Positions 36,736 through 47,112 of a stretch of DNA of 47,361 nt are shown piece by piece (within the stretch, counting starts at the first letter, position 1; every line of letters starts with the position of its first letter). A program made the position numbers and the translations under genes. Origin of the DNA: Oceaniradius stylonematis. GTDB taxonomy: Bacteria > Pseudomonadota > Alphaproteobacteria > Rhizobiales > Rhizobiaceae. The notes beneath the pieces are model-generated. The model made no database searches, was not told the DNA's origin, and worked only from the letters and a program-made list of their open reading frames with translations. The stretch covers positions 116,953 through 164,313 of the forward strand of contig NZ_QFWV02000007.1 of NCBI RefSeq assembly GCF_003149475.2, in the 5' to 3' direction.

Positions 36736-37828
36736 CCAAAGCCTGACGGTGGATGACCGCCGGTTTCTCGATGCGGCGTTGCGGCTTGCCCGGCGCCATC
36801 TGGGCCGAACGGGAACCAACCCGTCCGTCGCCACGCTGATCGTCAACGACGGCGCCATCGTCGGCCGCGGGATCACGGCCCCTGGCGGGCGGCCCCATGC
36901 CGAGACCATCGCGCTGGACGAGGCGGGTGCGGCGGCGCGCGGCGCCACCGCCTATGTCACGCTCGAGCCCTGCGCTCATCATGGCCGCACGCCGCCCTGC
37001 GCCGAGGCGCTCGTCTCCGCCGGCGTGGCGCGCGTCATCGCCGCCGTCTCGGACCCCGACGACCGCGTGGCGGGCAAAGGCTATGCCATCCTGCGCGCGG
37101 CTGGGATCGAGGTTCTGGCCGATTGCGATCCGGTCGGCGCGCGCGACGTGCTGGGCGCCTATCTGACCCGGTCGTCGAAAAAGCGCGCACAGGTGACCCT
37201 CAAACTGGCCGTCTCCGCCGACGGCATGGTCGGACGGCACGGCGCAGGTCAGGTCGCAATCACCGGCCCGGTCGCCCGGGCGCAGTCGCACATAATGCGT
37301 GCCGAACATGACGCGATTCTCGTCGGCATCGGGACGGTCCTTGAAGACGATCCGGAGCTGACCTGCCGGCTGGAAGGCCTCGAGGACAGATCGCCCCGCC
37401 GCATCGTGCTCGACAGCCATGCCCGCCTGCCGGTCGAATCGCGTCTCGTTGCAACGGCGGGGCGGGCGCCGGTCCATGTCGCAACCCTCCATCCGCAGTC
37501 CGAACGGGCGCGGGCCCTCGTCGAAAAGGGCGTTCGGATCATCGCCGGCGAAAGCCACGACAGCCGCATCGCGCTGCCCGAACTGCTGGAAGACCTTGCC
37601 GCGATCGGTGTCGCGAGCGTCCTCGTCGAGGGCGGGGCAGAGGTTGCAGACGCCTTCCTGCGCGAAGGGCTCGCCGACCGCATCGCGCTTTTTGAAAGCA
37701 ATGTTGTCGTCGGCGAAGGTGGCATTGCCGCCCCGTTCTCGAGCGGTCGTCTGCCGGACGGATTTGCGATCCGGCGCCGCGCGGTCTATGGCCCCGACCG
37801 GTTCATGCTGCTGGAGCGCCAGGACTGA
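36722..37828 (+). CDS. ribD: Riboflavin biosynthesis deaminase/reductase RibD
   Basis: The 368-residue bifunctional enzyme takes the second and third steps after GTP cyclohydrolase II. The deaminase part (about residues 10-145) has zinc ligands His59 and Cys84/Cys93 with Glu61 ([13 protein letters not shown] and [16 protein letters not shown]). The reductase part follows, with [15 protein letters not shown] and [15 protein letters not shown]. The ATG at 36722 overlaps the end of nrdR by 14 bases; ATG 36710 is possible but less likely. Its stop overlaps the ribE start by one base (TGATG). Confidence 0.94.
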   Translation: MPPSDQSLTVDDRRFLDAALRLARRHLGRTGTNPSVATLIVNDGAIVGRGITAPGGRPHAETIALDEAGAAARGATAYVTLEPCAHHGRTPPCAEALVSAGVARVIAAVSDPDDRVAGKGYAILRAAGIEVLADCDPVGARDVLGAYLTRSSKKRAQVTLKLAVSADGMVGRHGAGQVAITGPVARAQSHIMRAEHDAILVGIGTVLEDDPELTCRLEGLEDRSPRRIVLDSHARLPVESRLVATAGRAPVHVATLHPQSERARALVEKGVRIIAGESHDSRIALPELLEDLAAIGVASVLVEGGAEVADAFLREGLADRIALFESNVVVGEGGIAAPFSSGRLPDGFAIRRRAVYGPDRFMLLERQD

Positions 37829-38454
37829 TGTTCACTGGTATCGTCACCGACATTGGCGAAGTGGCCGCCGTGACCGACTTGCCCGAGGGCCGGCGGTTTC
37901 GCATCGCCACGGCCTATGAGCCGGCGACCATCGACATCGGCGCGTCGATCGCCTGTTCGGGGGTCTGCCTGACCGTGGTCGCACTCCCCGAAGAAGGCGC
38001 AAATGCCCGCTGGTTCGAGGTCGAGGCCTGGGAGGAGGCCCTGCGCCTGACGACGGCCGGCGCCTGGGCGACAGGAACACGGCTCAATCTGGAGCGCGCG
38101 CTGAAGGCCGGCGACGAATATGGCGGGCACATGGTGTCGGGTCATGTCGATGCGATGGCGACCATTGCCGAAACCAGGCCCGAAGGCGATGCGACGCGCT
38201 TCATCATCGAGGCGCCCGAGGCGCTTATGAAGTTCATCGCGCCCAAGGGATCGGTGGCGCTCGACGGCACGTCGCTGACCGTCAATGGCGTCGACGCCAA
38301 CCGGTTCGACGTCCTGCTGATCCGCCATTCGCTCGACGTCACCACCTGGGGCCAGAGCCGTGCCGGCGACCGGATCAACCTCGAGATCGATCCGATCGCG
38401 CGTTATGTCGCGCACTATGCCGACCGTCTTGCGGCTGCCGAAAAAGAGGCGTAG
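37828..38454 (+). CDS. ribE: Riboflavin synthase alpha subunit
   Basis: The 208-residue enzyme dismutates two lumazines to riboflavin. It has two tandem lumazine-binding repeats: [20 protein letters not shown] with SIACSGVCLTVV in the first, and HMVSGHVDAMATIAE with GSVALDGTSLTVNGV in the second. The start overlaps the ribD stop by one base. The gene lies in the glyA-nrdR-rib-nusB cluster, so the pathway is mostly co-expressed. I see no FMN riboswitch before ribD or ribE. Confidence 0.94.
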   Translation: MFTGIVTDIGEVAAVTDLPEGRRFRIATAYEPATIDIGASIACSGVCLTVVALPEEGANARWFEVEAWEEALRLTTAGAWATGTRLNLERALKAGDEYGGHMVSGHVDAMATIAETRPEGDATRFIIEAPEALMKFIAPKGSVALDGTSLTVNGVDANRFDVLLIRHSLDVTTWGQSRAGDRINLEIDPIARYVAHYADRLAAAEKEA

Positions 38455-38488
38455 GGCTCCGGCCTGACCTCTTTGAGACCGGTATCCC

Positions 38489-38932
38489 ATGAGCTCTGAA
38501 AAAGCGCATCTCCTGATCGTTGAAGCACGGTTTTATGACGACATGTCCGACGCGCTGCTCGCCGGCGCGATCAGCGCCATCGAGGACGCGGGCGCAACCT
38601 ACGACATCGTCACCGTGCCCGGCGCGCTCGAAGTGCCCGCGGCGATCGCCTTCGCGCAGGACGGCCGGACGCGCTATGACGGCTATGTTGCGCTCGGCAT
38701 GGTCATTCGCGGCGAAACCTATCATTTCGAGTTGGTCTGCAACGAATCCGCGCGCGGCCTGACCGATCTCGCCGTGAACCACAAGCTCGCCATCGGCAAT
38801 GGCATCATGACCGTCGAGAACGAGGAGCAGGGCTGGGCCCGCGCCGACAAGACCCGCAAGGACAAGGGCGGCGCTGCAGCGAGAGCCGCGCTGGCCATGA
38901 TCGCGCTGCGTGCAAGGCTCGACGTGCGATGA
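38489..38932 (+). CDS. ribH: 6,7-dimethyl-8-ribityllumazine synthase
   Basis: The 147-residue enzyme joins the ribitylaminouracil and the four-carbon precursor. Sequence marks are [29 protein letters not shown] and [19 protein letters not shown], where His79 is the catalytic base. The gene is 34 bases after ribE and overlaps nusB by four bases (ATGA), so ribH and nusB are translationally coupled, as in many bacteria. Its length is at the short end of the normal range (about 150). Confidence 0.94.
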   Translation: MSSEKAHLLIVEARFYDDMSDALLAGAISAIEDAGATYDIVTVPGALEVPAAIAFAQDGRTRYDGYVALGMVIRGETYHFELVCNESARGLTDLAVNHKLAIGNGIMTVENEEQGWARADKTRKDKGGAAARAALAMIALRARLDVR

Positions 38933-39399
38933 ACGCCAGCGCCTCCAAAACCAAGGCTGCCAACAAACGCGGCGTGGCGCGCCTCGGCGCGGTGCAGGCG
39001 CTCTACCAGATGGACATGTCCGGCGCCGGCGTGCTTGAAACCGCCGCCGAATATGAAACCTTTCGCCTCGGCAAGGAGATCGACGGCTTCCAGTATCGCG
39101 ACGCCGATCCCGCCTGGTTCCGGGCGATCCTTTCGGGAGTGGTCGCCGAACAGACCCGGATCGATCCGGTTGTCCGTGACGCGCTGACCGAGGACTGGCC
39201 GCTGTCGCGCCTCGACGGGACGTTGCGCGCGGTTCTGAGGGCCGGCGCTTGGGAACTGCTCCATCGCAAGGATGTGCCGGTGCCGGTCATCGTCACCGAA
39301 TATGTCGATGTGGCGCATGCGTTCTTCGACGAGGGCGAGGAGCCGCGCATGGTCAATGCGGTGCTCGACCGCATCGCCCGCCAGCATCGACAACAATAA
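38929..39399 (+). CDS. nusB: Transcription antitermination factor NusB
   Basis: The 156-residue all-helical protein has the NusB core: [19 protein letters not shown] at the start, and [20 protein letters not shown] and [15 protein letters not shown] towards the end. With NusE (S10) it binds boxA RNA and helps antitermination of rRNA operons. It overlaps ribH by four bases. A slightly long N-terminus ([14 protein letters not shown]) is typical for alphaproteobacteria. It is followed after 19 bases by a transporter gene, probably in the same transcript. Confidence 0.93.
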   Translation: MNASASKTKAANKRGVARLGAVQALYQMDMSGAGVLETAAEYETFRLGKEIDGFQYRDADPAWFRAILSGVVAEQTRIDPVVRDALTEDWPLSRLDGTLRAVLRAGAWELLHRKDVPVPVIVTEYVDVAHAFFDEGEEPRMVNAVLDRIARQHRQQ

Positions 39400-39418
39400 A
39401 AGGACAGGCGCGAGACCG

Positions 39419-40672
39419 ATGACCGCAAGCGCAGCCCAGGACCTTGTGACCGCCAAGCGCACCACGCTGACCATCGCCACCTCGCAGGCGATCGTTGGCG
39501 CGGCGGCGCCGGTCGCCATCTCGCTGGGCGGGCTCGCCGGCCATTATCTTCTGGGCGCCGACAAGACGCTGGCGACACTGCCCGTGACAGGCTTCAACAT
39601 CGGCGTTGCGCTTGGCGCTCTGCCCGCAGCCATGCTGATGCGCGCCGTCGGCCGCCGCAACGGCTTCGTTTCGGGCGCCATGGTCACCGCGCTTGGCGGC
39701 GCGATCGCCGCACTCGGCCTGTTCCAAACAAGTTTCATCCTTTTCGCGACCGGACTTCTGGTCATCGGCCTTGGCGGCGCATTCGTCCAGCAATACCGGT
39801 TCGCCGCCGCCGACGCGTCTCCCAAGCTGTTCAAGCCCAAGGCGATCTCTTGGGTGCTGGGCGGCGGTGTCTTCGCCGCGATCATCGGGCCGCAGGCGGT
39901 CATCCACACCAAGGACATGTTCGCGCCGGTCGAATTCGCCGGCGCCTTCGTGGCGGTCATCGGGCTGGGTCTTCTCGGCGCGGCGATTTTGTCGACGCTC
40001 AAGATCAAGGATCACGTCGAGACCGATCCGGCCAACATTCCCACCGGGCCGGAGCGTTCGCTTGGCGCCATCATCGCCCAGCCGCGCTTTGTCGTCGCTT
40101 TCGTCTGCGGCGTGACGACCTATGCGCTGATGAGCTTTTTGATGACCGGCGCGCCGCTCGCCATGGTGGGCTGCGGGTTTTCCACCGAAGAAGCAACGCT
40201 CGGCATCTCCTGGCATGTCATGGCCATGTTCGCGCCCAGCTTCGTCACGGGCAATCTGATCGCCCGGTTCGGCAAGGAGACGATCGTCGCCACCGGGCTT
40301 CTCATCCTGATCGCATGTGGTCTGGTGGCTTTGTCGGGCATTGCGCTCTGGCAGTTCTGGCTGGCGCTGATCCTGCTCGGCGTCGGCTGGAACTTCGGCT
40401 TCATCGGCGCCACCGCCATGCTGACCGAAACCTATACGCCCGCCGAAAAGAACAAGGTGCAGGGTGTGCACGATTTCGCCCTTTTCGGCACGGTCGCCTT
40501 CGCCTCGCTGATGTCGGGGGCGACGCTCAATCTGTTCGGCGGCCAGGTGGAGCTGGGCTGGGCGGCGCTCAACTGGATCCTGCTGCCGGTCGCCGCGGTC
40601 TGCCTGGTCGTCCTTGCGATCTTCGTCCTTCACGATCGCCGCGCCGCCTCGGAGGCCGCCCACCACCCGTGA
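39419..40672 (+). CDS. MFS transporter
   Basis: The 417-residue protein has 12 hydrophobic helices in the major-facilitator layout. Helix 1 is TIATSQAIVGAAAPVAISLG. The basic loop between helices 2 and 3 reads MRAVGRRNGFVSGAMV, close to the family motif GxLaDrxGrkxxl, and a repeat half follows after about residue 215. No substrate is indicated. The ATG at 39419 is 19 bases after nusB, with AAGGAC about 13 bases before it. Similar predicted permeases are often next to nusB and hppA in Rhizobiales. Confidence 0.85.
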   Translation: MTASAAQDLVTAKRTTLTIATSQAIVGAAAPVAISLGGLAGHYLLGADKTLATLPVTGFNIGVALGALPAAMLMRAVGRRNGFVSGAMVTALGGAIAALGLFQTSFILFATGLLVIGLGGAFVQQYRFAAADASPKLFKPKAISWVLGGGVFAAIIGPQAVIHTKDMFAPVEFAGAFVAVIGLGLLGAAILSTLKIKDHVETDPANIPTGPERSLGAIIAQPRFVVAFVCGVTTYALMSFLMTGAPLAMVGCGFSTEEATLGISWHVMAMFAPSFVTGNLIARFGKETIVATGLLILIACGLVALSGIALWQFWLALILLGVGWNFGFIGATAMLTETYTPAEKNKVQGVHDFALFGTVAFASLMSGATLNLFGGQVELGWAALNWILLPVAAVCLVVLAIFVLHDRRAASEAAHHP

Positions 40673-40720
40673 TGCGCACGGCCCGTTTTACAACCATTTG
40701 GGAATAGGGCGCCTGGTGCC

Positions 40721-40749
40721 TTGACCCCCAAACGCCCATTCTGCATAGA
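40721..40749 (+). promoter_or_regulatory. Putative sigma-70-type promoter of hppA
   Basis: TTGACC (40721-40726), a 17-base spacer and CATAGA (40744-40749). It lies 91 bases before the hppA start, in the gap after the MFS gene. The -35 box and spacing are near consensus; the -10 is weaker. Confidence 0.5.
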
Positions 40750-40839
40750 CGACGCCGATGCGGGCCCGTCCGGGTGCCGCAATTCAGAATTGATCCGATC
40801 CGCCGGGGGACCTTGGGCGGAACTTCAGGAGGAAAATCG

Positions 40840-42975
40840 ATGATACTTCTCGCCGTTATTGCCTGCGGCCTTGTATCGATTGTCTATGCGATCTGGGCCA
40901 CCCAGTCGGTGCTTGCAGCCGACCAGGGCAACGAGCGCATGCAGGAAATCGCCGGCGCGATCCGCGAGGGCGCACAGGCCTATCTGAACCGGCAATACAC
41001 CACCATCGCCATCGTCGGCGCCGTGGTCTGCGCCATTACCTGGGTGCTTCTGGGCGCAACGGCGGCCATCGGCTTCCTGATCGGCGCGGTGCTTTCGGGC
41101 GTCGCCGGCTATATCGGCATGTTCGTGTCGGTCCGCGCCAATGTGCGCACCGCCCAGGCCGCCGCCCACTCGCTGTCGGGCGGTCTGGACATCGCCTTCA
41201 AGTCGGGCGCGATCACCGGCATGCTGGTGGCCGGCCTCGCGCTGCTCGGCGTTGCGATCTACTACTATGTCCTGACCGACATGATGGGCCTTTCGCCCGA
41301 AAGCCGCACCGTCATCGATGCGCTCGTCGCGCTGGGCTTCGGTGCATCGCTGATCTCGATCTTCGCGCGTCTCGGCGGCGGCATTTTCACCAAGGGTGCC
41401 GATGTCGGCGGCGATCTGGTCGGCAAGGTCGAAGCGGGCATTCCCGAGGACGATCCGCGCAACCCGGCAACCATCGCCGACAATGTGGGCGACAATGTCG
41501 GCGACTGTGCCGGCATGGCCGCCGACCTGTTCGAGACCTATGCGGTGACCGTCGTCGCCACCATGGTGCTTGGCGCGATCTTCTTTGCCGGCACCGACGT
41601 GCTGGCTTCGGTCATGCTCTATCCGCTGGCCATCGGCGCCGCGTGCCTTCTGACCTCGATCATCGGTACCTTCTTCGTGCGTCTGGGCACCAACGGCTCG
41701 ATCATGGGCGCGCTCTACAAGGGCCTGATCGCGACCGGCATCCTCACCGTCTTCGGCCTTGGCGCGGCGACCTCGCTGACCGTCGGCTGGGGCGAGATCG
41801 GCGAAGTTGCCGGCAAGACCATCGAGGGCCGGTATCTGTTCTACTGCGGCCTGATCGGTCTCGTCGTCACCGGCCTGATCGTCATCATCACCGAATACTA
41901 CACCGGCACCAACAAGCGTCCGGTCAACTCGATCAGCCAGGCATCGGTGACCGGCCACGGCACCAACGTCATCCAGGGTCTGGCCGTTTCGCTTGAATCG
42001 ACCGCACTGCCGGCCATCGTCATCGTCGCCGGCATCATCTCCACGTTCCAGCTTGGCGGCCTGTTCGGTACCGGCATCGCGGTCACCGTGATGCTCGGCC
42101 TCGCCGGCATGATCGTCGCGCTCGACGCATTCGGTCCGGTCACCGACAATGCTGGCGGCATTGCGGAAATGGCCGGTCTCGACCCGGAAGTGCGCAAGTC
42201 CACCGACGCGCTCGATGCGGTCGGCAACACCACCAAGGCTGTCACCAAGGGCTATGCCATCGGTTCGGCCGGCCTCGGCGCGCTGGTCCTGTTTGCAGCC
42301 TATTCGAACGATCTGACCTACTTCGTCGCCAATCCGGACACCTACAGCTACTTCTCCGATGTTGGCGAGATCTCGTTCGATCTGTCCAACCCCTATGTCG
42401 TTGCCGGCCTTTTGTTCGGCGGCCTGATTCCGTACCTGTTCGGCGGCATCGCGATGACCGCCGTCGGCAGGGCCGGGAGCGCGGTGGTCGAGGAAGTGCG
42501 TCGTCAGTTCCGCGAAAAGCCGGGCATCATGGAAGGCACCGAGCGCCCGGACTATGCCCGCGCGGTCGACATGCTGACCAAGGCCGCGATCAAGGAGATG
42601 ATCGTGCCGTCGCTGCTGCCGGTTCTGGCGCCGCTTGTTGTCTATTTCGGCGTGCTGCTGATCTCGGGCTCGAAAGCCTCGGCCTTTGCCGCGGTCGGCG
42701 CGATGCTGCTCGGCGTGATCGTCAACGGCCTGTTCGTCGCCATCTCGATGACCTCGGGCGGCGGCGCCTGGGACAATGCGAAGAAGTCGTTCGAAGACGG
42801 CTTCATCGACAAGGACGGCGTCAAGCACGAAAAGGGTTCGGAAGCCCACAAGGCGTCCGTGACCGGCGACACGGTCGGCGATCCCTACAAGGACACCGCC
42901 GGCCCGGCCGTCAACCCGGCGATCAAGATCACCAACATCGTCGCACTGCTGCTGCTGGCGGTTCTCGCCCACTAG
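40840..42975 (+). CDS. hppA: Membrane-bound proton-pumping pyrophosphatase
   Basis: The 711-residue protein has about 16 membrane helices and couples pyrophosphate hydrolysis to proton export. Acidic substrate-site motifs are visible: [20 protein letters not shown] (DVGGDLVGK), [15 protein letters not shown] and the late [10 protein letters not shown]. The residue after GNTT, a known switch of the family, is Lys466 ([16 protein letters not shown]). Potassium-independent members have Lys there and potassium-dependent ones have Ala, so this pump is predicted to be potassium-insensitive. The ATG at 40840 follows AGGAGGA. A strong terminator follows, shared with bamE. Confidence 0.96.
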   Translation: MILLAVIACGLVSIVYAIWATQSVLAADQGNERMQEIAGAIREGAQAYLNRQYTTIAIVGAVVCAITWVLLGATAAIGFLIGAVLSGVAGYIGMFVSVRANVRTAQAAAHSLSGGLDIAFKSGAITGMLVAGLALLGVAIYYYVLTDMMGLSPESRTVIDALVALGFGASLISIFARLGGGIFTKGADVGGDLVGKVEAGIPEDDPRNPATIADNVGDNVGDCAGMAADLFETYAVTVVATMVLGAIFFAGTDVLASVMLYPLAIGAACLLTSIIGTFFVRLGTNGSIMGALYKGLIATGILTVFGLGAATSLTVGWGEIGEVAGKTIEGRYLFYCGLIGLVVTGLIVIITEYYTGTNKRPVNSISQASVTGHGTNVIQGLAVSLESTALPAIVIVAGIISTFQLGGLFGTGIAVTVMLGLAGMIVALDAFGPVTDNAGGIAEMAGLDPEVRKSTDALDAVGNTTKAVTKGYAIGSAGLGALVLFAAYSNDLTYFVANPDTYSYFSDVGEISFDLSNPYVVAGLLFGGLIPYLFGGIAMTAVGRAGSAVVEEVRRQFREKPGIMEGTERPDYARAVDMLTKAAIKEMIVPSLLPVLAPLVVYFGVLLISGSKASAFAAVGAMLLGVIVNGLFVAISMTSGGGAWDNAKKSFEDGFIDKDGVKHEKGSEAHKASVTGDTVGDPYKDTAGPAVNPAIKITNIVALLLLAVLAH

Positions 42976-42996
42976 CGGGCATTGCGACCCGACACG

Positions 42997-43034
42997 AAAA
43001 ACCCGCGCGGAGCGATCCGCGCGGGTTTTTCTTT
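42997..43034. terminator. Bidirectional terminator between hppA and bamE
   Basis: A perfect 15-bp stem (42997-43011 with 43016-43030) and four-base GCGA loop has AAAAA on one side and TTTTTCTTT on the other. It ends hppA 22 bases after its stop and the convergent bamE about 46 bases after its stop. Confidence 0.9.
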
Positions 43035-43080
43035 GAATCTGATAGTTGCCCTTGGGGCGACGGCCCGAACCGGCGGCTGC

Positions 43081-43593
43081 CTACCGCCCGCCGCGCAAGA
43101 TGGATTCCGCCGAAGGCCCGCCGATCGAGCCGGACAGGATTTGCGCCAGGAACGTCTGGTCGCGGCCGCCGGTCGGCGTCGTGCGTGTGATGAAGTCGAA
43201 CACGCGGCCATCCTGAAGGCCGTAATCGGCGATCCGCTCGACCGTGCTCTCTTCGTTGAAATAGACCGCCAGAACCCTCTGGTCCACCAGGCGCGGCTTG
43301 AGAAACTGCGCGCGCCGCTCACGCGTCTGGGAGATGTAGTAGAACACCTCATTGTCGAACGTCTCGGTCGTGGTCGGCGTGCCGAGCGTCAGCAGCACCT
43401 GGTCGCGGCTCGATCCGGGCGGCACCAGCGCCAGCGTCTGTTCGTCGACGACATAGCCCTGCTTGAACGTTTCGGACATGTTGAGCACATCGCTCGTCGA
43501 CGCATTGCACGCCGACAGGGCCGTTGCCGCAGCCAACACGAGGGCCACGCCGGCAAAAGAGCGGCCATGCGCCTTGAATTTTCGAGCCGTCAC
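43081..43593 (-). CDS. bamE: Outer-membrane assembly lipoprotein BamE (OmlA)
   Basis: The 170-residue lipoprotein has a lipobox LSAC (Cys29) and a SmpA/OmlA domain: GYVVDEQTLALVPPGSSRDQ, VLLTLGTPTTTETFDNEVFYYISQ and VLAVYFNEESTVERIADYGL. BamE is the small stabilising subunit of the BAM complex that inserts beta-barrel proteins. The start is taken as GTG at 43593 because AAGGAG is six bases before it; the ATG two codons earlier (43599) directly abuts the AAGGAG and would leave no spacing. The C-terminal extension after residue 120 is Rhizobiales-like. It is divergent from the cytochrome chaperone gene. Confidence 0.88.
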   Translation of the reverse strand: MTARKFKAHGRSFAGVALVLAAATALSACNASTSDVLNMSETFKQGYVVDEQTLALVPPGSSRDQVLLTLGTPTTTETFDNEVFYYISQTRERRAQFLKPRLVDQRVLAVYFNEESTVERIADYGLQDGRVFDFITRTTPTGGRDQTFLAQILSGSIGGPSAESILRGGR

Positions 43594-43708
43594 ATTCATC
43601 TCCTTGGCCGTCAATACCCGGCCGCGCTGGAAATCACCCGGTAACCCAGCTATGGCCGCCGTGCAAGCCGTCGGCCGTTCGCCGCCGGAACCCGTTCTGG
43701 ATAAGCGC

Positions 43709-44263
43709 ATGATTGTGTCACTGTTTCGGCGAAAGGGCCAAAACGCCAACCGGATCATCGTCGACCGGGTGTTCCGGCATGTCGTCGATGCCGCACGGCA
43801 GCCGGTTCTCTATGCCGATTGGGGCATCCCCGATACGCCGCTTGGCCGTTATGAATCGCTCGGCCTGCACATGATCGTGCTGCTGCACCGCACGCGCGAC
43901 AGCAGCGAACCGCTGCAGGCCCTGGCCCAGGATGTGCTCGACGAGTTCTTCAAGGACGTCGATCACTCGATCCGGGAGCTAGGCGTCGGCGACGTCGGCG
44001 TTCCCAAGCGCATGAAGAAGCTTGCCCGCATGTTTTATGGCCGCATGGGACCCTACTGGGAGGCGATGGATGCCGGCGATGCCGGGGCGCTGGCAGCCGC
44101 GCTCGGCCGCAACATCATGCCCGGCGATGCCGCAACCGCCGATTTCAGGGCCGATGCGATCGCCCGTTACATGCTGGCCGCCGCCAAGGCGCTCGCCGCC
44201 CGGGACGATGCGACGCTGCTCACCGGCGATGTGGCCTTCCCCGATGCCGGGGCGGTGGCATGA
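43709..44263 (+). CDS. Ubiquinol-cytochrome c chaperone family protein
   Basis: The 184-residue protein matches the ubiquinol-cytochrome c chaperone (CBP3/UQCC1-like) family. It has MIVSLFRRKGQNANRIIVDR at the start, GRYESLGLHMIVLLHRTRDS, ALAQDVLDEFFKDVDHSIRE and LGVGDVGVPKRMKKLARMFY. The mitochondrial relatives assist assembly of cytochrome b of complex III; the bacterial role is presumed similar. It overlaps the DUF177 gene by four bases (ATGA). The ATG at 43709 was chosen over upstream in-frame codons that overlap bamE. Confidence 0.87.
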   Translation: MIVSLFRRKGQNANRIIVDRVFRHVVDAARQPVLYADWGIPDTPLGRYESLGLHMIVLLHRTRDSSEPLQALAQDVLDEFFKDVDHSIRELGVGDVGVPKRMKKLARMFYGRMGPYWEAMDAGDAGALAAALGRNIMPGDAATADFRADAIARYMLAAAKALAARDDATLLTGDVAFPDAGAVA

Positions 44264-44826
44264 GCATGCCCGCTGCCGGCAGTTCGCCGGTTTCCCACGC
44301 CATCAACGTGTCCGTGCTTCCTCAAAAGGGGCGCGACGAGACGATCGCAGCCGATGGGGCGCAGTTGGAACAGTTGGCCGCCGCGCACGGTCTGCTGGCT
44401 GCCGACAGTTTCAAGGCCACCGTCCATGTCCGGCGGTGGCAGCGTGACGGCGTCCGCCTGACCGGCCGGGTCAGCGCGCGCGTCACCCAGCAATGCGTCG
44501 TCTCGCTCGAGCCGGTCGCCGCGACCGTCGAAGCCGAGATCGACGCGATCTATGTGCCCCAGGGTTCGGCGCTGGAAAGGCGCATGGAACCGGGCGAGGG
44601 CGGCGATCTGATCATCGATGCCGAGGGGCCGGACCTGCCCGAACCGTTCGAGCCGCCCATGCTCGATATCGGCGCGGTGACCGAGGAATTTTTCGCGCTC
44701 GCACTCGATCCCTATCCCCGCGCGCCAGGCGTTGCACCACCTTCCGAAAAGGCCGTCGAGCCGGCCGAAGAGCGGGAAAACCCGTTTGCCGCGCTCAAGG
44801 CGTTGCGCCAGAAGGGCGATGGCTAG
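44260..44826 (+). CDS. DUF177 (YceD-like) protein
   Basis: The 188-residue protein belongs to the DUF177/YceD family, usually encoded next to rpmF, plsX and fabH. It has a central VHVRRWQRDGVRLTGRVSAR strand set and VTQQCVVSLEPVAATVEAEI, then an acidic domain LPEPFEPPMLDIGAVTEEFF. Unlike E. coli YceD, whose gene abuts rpmF, there is no rpmF here. YceD-type proteins are linked to 23S rRNA and ribosome assembly in some bacteria. The gene overlaps the chaperone gene by four bases and precedes plsX. Confidence 0.82.
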   Translation: MSMPAAGSSPVSHAINVSVLPQKGRDETIAADGAQLEQLAAAHGLLAADSFKATVHVRRWQRDGVRLTGRVSARVTQQCVVSLEPVAATVEAEIDAIYVPQGSALERRMEPGEGGDLIIDAEGPDLPEPFEPPMLDIGAVTEEFFALALDPYPRAPGVAPPSEKAVEPAEERENPFAALKALRQKGDG

Positions 44827-44836
44827 GAACGCCAAA

Positions 44837-44865
44837 TTGCCGGTTGAGCGGACGATCATTATCGC
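44837..44865 (+). promoter_or_regulatory. Weak candidate promoter of plsX
   Basis: TTGCCG (44837-44842), a 17-base spacer and TATCGC (44860-44865), 63 bases before the plsX start, in the 102-base gap after the DUF177 gene. Boxes are poor matches. Readthrough from upstream is equally possible. Confidence 0.3.
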
Positions 44866-44928
44866 TATGGTGCCGCACGCTGCGGCCGGCCCCCACGCCG
44901 CGCCCGGCCCGGACACGCGCGAAACAGG

Positions 44929-46014
44929 ATGAGCAACACGGTGATAACGGTATCGGTGGATGCGATGGGCGGCGACCACGGCCCTTCGGTCGTCATCCCT
45001 GGCGCGGCGATCTCGCTGTCGCGGCATCCCGGCATGCGCTTCCTGCTGTTCGGCAAGAAGGACGAGATCGAGGCGGCGCTTGCCGGCCATCCCAAACTGC
45101 GCGAGGCCAGCACGATCGTTCATTGCGATGTCGCCGTCAAAATGGACGACAAGCCCAGCCAGGCCCTGCGGAACGGGCGCTGGAAGTCGTCCATGTGGAA
45201 GGCGATCGAGGCGGTCAAGTCGGGCGAGGCCGATGTGTGCGTTTCGGCGGGAAACACCGGCGCGCTGATGGCCATGTCGCGCTTTTGCCTGCGCACGATG
45301 GCCGATATTGAGCGTCCCGCCATCGCCGCCATCTGGCCGACGCTGCGGGGCGAATCGATCGTGCTCGATGTCGGCGCGACCATCGGCGCCAACGCGCTGC
45401 AACTGGTCGATTTCTCGGTGATGGGCGCGGCAATGGCGCGCGCATTGATCGAGGTCGAGCGTCCGACCGTCGGCCTGCTCAATGTTGGCGTCGAGGAGAT
45501 CAAGGGACAGGAAGAGGTCAAGGAAGCCGGGCGCCTCCTGCGTGAGGCCGATCTCGACGGGCTCGACTATCACGGCTTTGTCGAAGGCGACGATCTGGGC
45601 CGCGGCACGGTCGATGTCGTCGTCACGGAGGGCTTCTCCGGGAACATCGCGCTGAAGACCGCCGAGGGCACCGCGCGCCAGATCGGCGAATATCTGCGCG
45701 CGGCGATGAGCCGGACGCTGATGGCGCGCCTCGGTTACGTTCTGGCGCGCGGCGCCTTCCGTCGTCTCAGCGACCGGATGGACCCGCGCAAGGTCAATGG
45801 CGGCGTCTTCCTGGGCCTGAACGGCATCGTCGTCAAAAGCCATGGCGGCACCGACGATGAAGGCTTTGCCGCCGCCGTCGACATGGCCCATGACATGGTG
45901 CGCAACGGTCTGGTCGACAAGATCCACCACGACATTCACCTGTTCCACGACGGTCCTGGCCGTGGCGGTCCGGAAGAAGACGGCGAAGACGCTCGGCCCA
46001 AGGCAGCACAATGA
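44929..46014 (+). CDS. plsX: Phosphate acyltransferase PlsX
   Basis: The 361-residue enzyme makes acyl-phosphate from acyl-ACP for phospholipid synthesis. It has [59 protein letters not shown] and [20 protein letters not shown], typical of PlsX. It is a soluble, membrane-associated protein. The ATG at 44929 has ACAGG upstream. The stop overlaps the fabH start by four bases (ATGA). The C-terminal Gly/Asp-rich tail ([20 protein letters not shown]) is extra to the fold. Confidence 0.95.
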   Translation: MSNTVITVSVDAMGGDHGPSVVIPGAAISLSRHPGMRFLLFGKKDEIEAALAGHPKLREASTIVHCDVAVKMDDKPSQALRNGRWKSSMWKAIEAVKSGEADVCVSAGNTGALMAMSRFCLRTMADIERPAIAAIWPTLRGESIVLDVGATIGANALQLVDFSVMGAAMARALIEVERPTVGLLNVGVEEIKGQEEVKEAGRLLREADLDGLDYHGFVEGDDLGRGTVDVVVTEGFSGNIALKTAEGTARQIGEYLRAAMSRTLMARLGYVLARGAFRRLSDRMDPRKVNGGVFLGLNGIVVKSHGGTDDEGFAAAVDMAHDMVRNGLVDKIHHDIHLFHDGPGRGGPEEDGEDARPKAAQ

Positions 46015-46982
46015 TAAGATCAGCCATCACCGGCGTCGGCTCCGCATTGCCGAAACGGGTCGTTCCGAACACCGAACTCGAGGCCAAGCTCGAAACCTCC
46101 GACGCATGGATCAGGCAGCGCACGGGCATCACGCAGCGCTATATCGCCGGCGACGACGAAACCAGCGCGTCTCTGGGAGAAGCCGCTGCGCGCGCGGCGC
46201 TCGACGATGCCGGCCGGACCCCCGACGATATCGACCTGATCATCGTCGCCACTTCGACGCCCGACAACACGTTTCCGGCCACGGCCGTCAACATCCAGAA
46301 CCGGCTTGGCATGCACCATGGCGCCGCGTTCGACATCCAGGCCGTATGCACCGGCTTCATCTACGCGCTGACCACCGCCGACACCTACATCAGGGCCGGA
46401 CTGGCGCGGCGTGTCCTGGTGATCGGCGCGGAGACGTTCTCGCGCATTCTCGACTGGACCGACCGGCGTACCGCCGTGCTCTTCGGCGATGGCGCCGGCG
46501 CCGTTGTCGTCGAGGAGGCCGCCGGCGTCGGGCTGACATCGGACACGGGCATTCTGGCGGCCCATCTGCGTTCGGACGGCCGGCACAAGGACAAGCTCTA
46601 TGTCGATGGCGGGCCGTCGACGACGGGCACCACCGGCCATCTGCGCATGGAGGGCCGCGAAGTGTTCAAGCACGCCGTCGGCATGATCACCGACGTGATC
46701 GAACAATCCTTCGCCACAGCCGGCATTTCGGGCGACCAGATCGACTGGTTCGTGCCGCACCAGGCCAATCGCCGGATCATCGAAGCATCGGCGAAGAAGC
46801 TCGGCATTCCCGAAGACAAGGTCGTCATCACGGTCGACCGGCACGGCAACACGTCCGCCGCCTCGGTCCCGTTGGCGCTTTCCGTTGCCGTCGCCGATGG
46901 CCGCATCAAGCGCGGCGATCTGGTTCTGCTTGAGGCGATGGGCGGCGGATTCACCTGGGGCGCATTGTTGGTGCGCTGGTGA
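46011..46982 (+). CDS. fabH: 3-oxoacyl-ACP synthase III
   Basis: The 323-residue enzyme condenses acetyl-CoA with malonyl-ACP to start fatty-acid synthesis. The triad is Cys113 ([13 protein letters not shown]), His250 ([11 protein letters not shown]) and Asn280 (DRHGNTSAA). It overlaps plsX by four bases and precedes ihfA, the common alphaproteobacterial order. The N-terminus [19 protein letters not shown] matches the family. Length is normal. Confidence 0.96.
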   Translation: MIRSAITGVGSALPKRVVPNTELEAKLETSDAWIRQRTGITQRYIAGDDETSASLGEAAARAALDDAGRTPDDIDLIIVATSTPDNTFPATAVNIQNRLGMHHGAAFDIQAVCTGFIYALTTADTYIRAGLARRVLVIGAETFSRILDWTDRRTAVLFGDGAGAVVVEEAAGVGLTSDTGILAAHLRSDGRHKDKLYVDGGPSTTGTTGHLRMEGREVFKHAVGMITDVIEQSFATAGISGDQIDWFVPHQANRRIIEASAKKLGIPEDKVVITVDRHGNTSAASVPLALSVAVADGRIKRGDLVLLEAMGGGFTWGALLVRW

Positions 46983-47042
46983 CCGCACCTTTCTTCCGCG
47001 CTTCGTCTGTTCCTTCCGTCCCGCGGATCACGGGGCATTTGC

Positions 47043-47071
47043 TTGATTTACAAGGCCTTTGGCGATACGAT
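47043..47071 (+). promoter_or_regulatory. Putative sigma-70-type promoter of ihfA
   Basis: TTGATT (47043-47048), a 17-base spacer and TACGAT (47066-47071), followed by seven T, 41 bases before the ihfA start. This AT-rich stretch stands out in a GC-rich window. Confidence 0.55.
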
Positions 47072-47112
47072 TTTTTTGGCTCTGATTTTGTGCGCTTCGG
47101 AAAGACAGCTTG

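Noticed and set aside
36722-37850. FMN riboswitch before ribD or ribE.
   Set aside because: ribD and ribE overlap their upstream genes and there is no leader able to hold the element.
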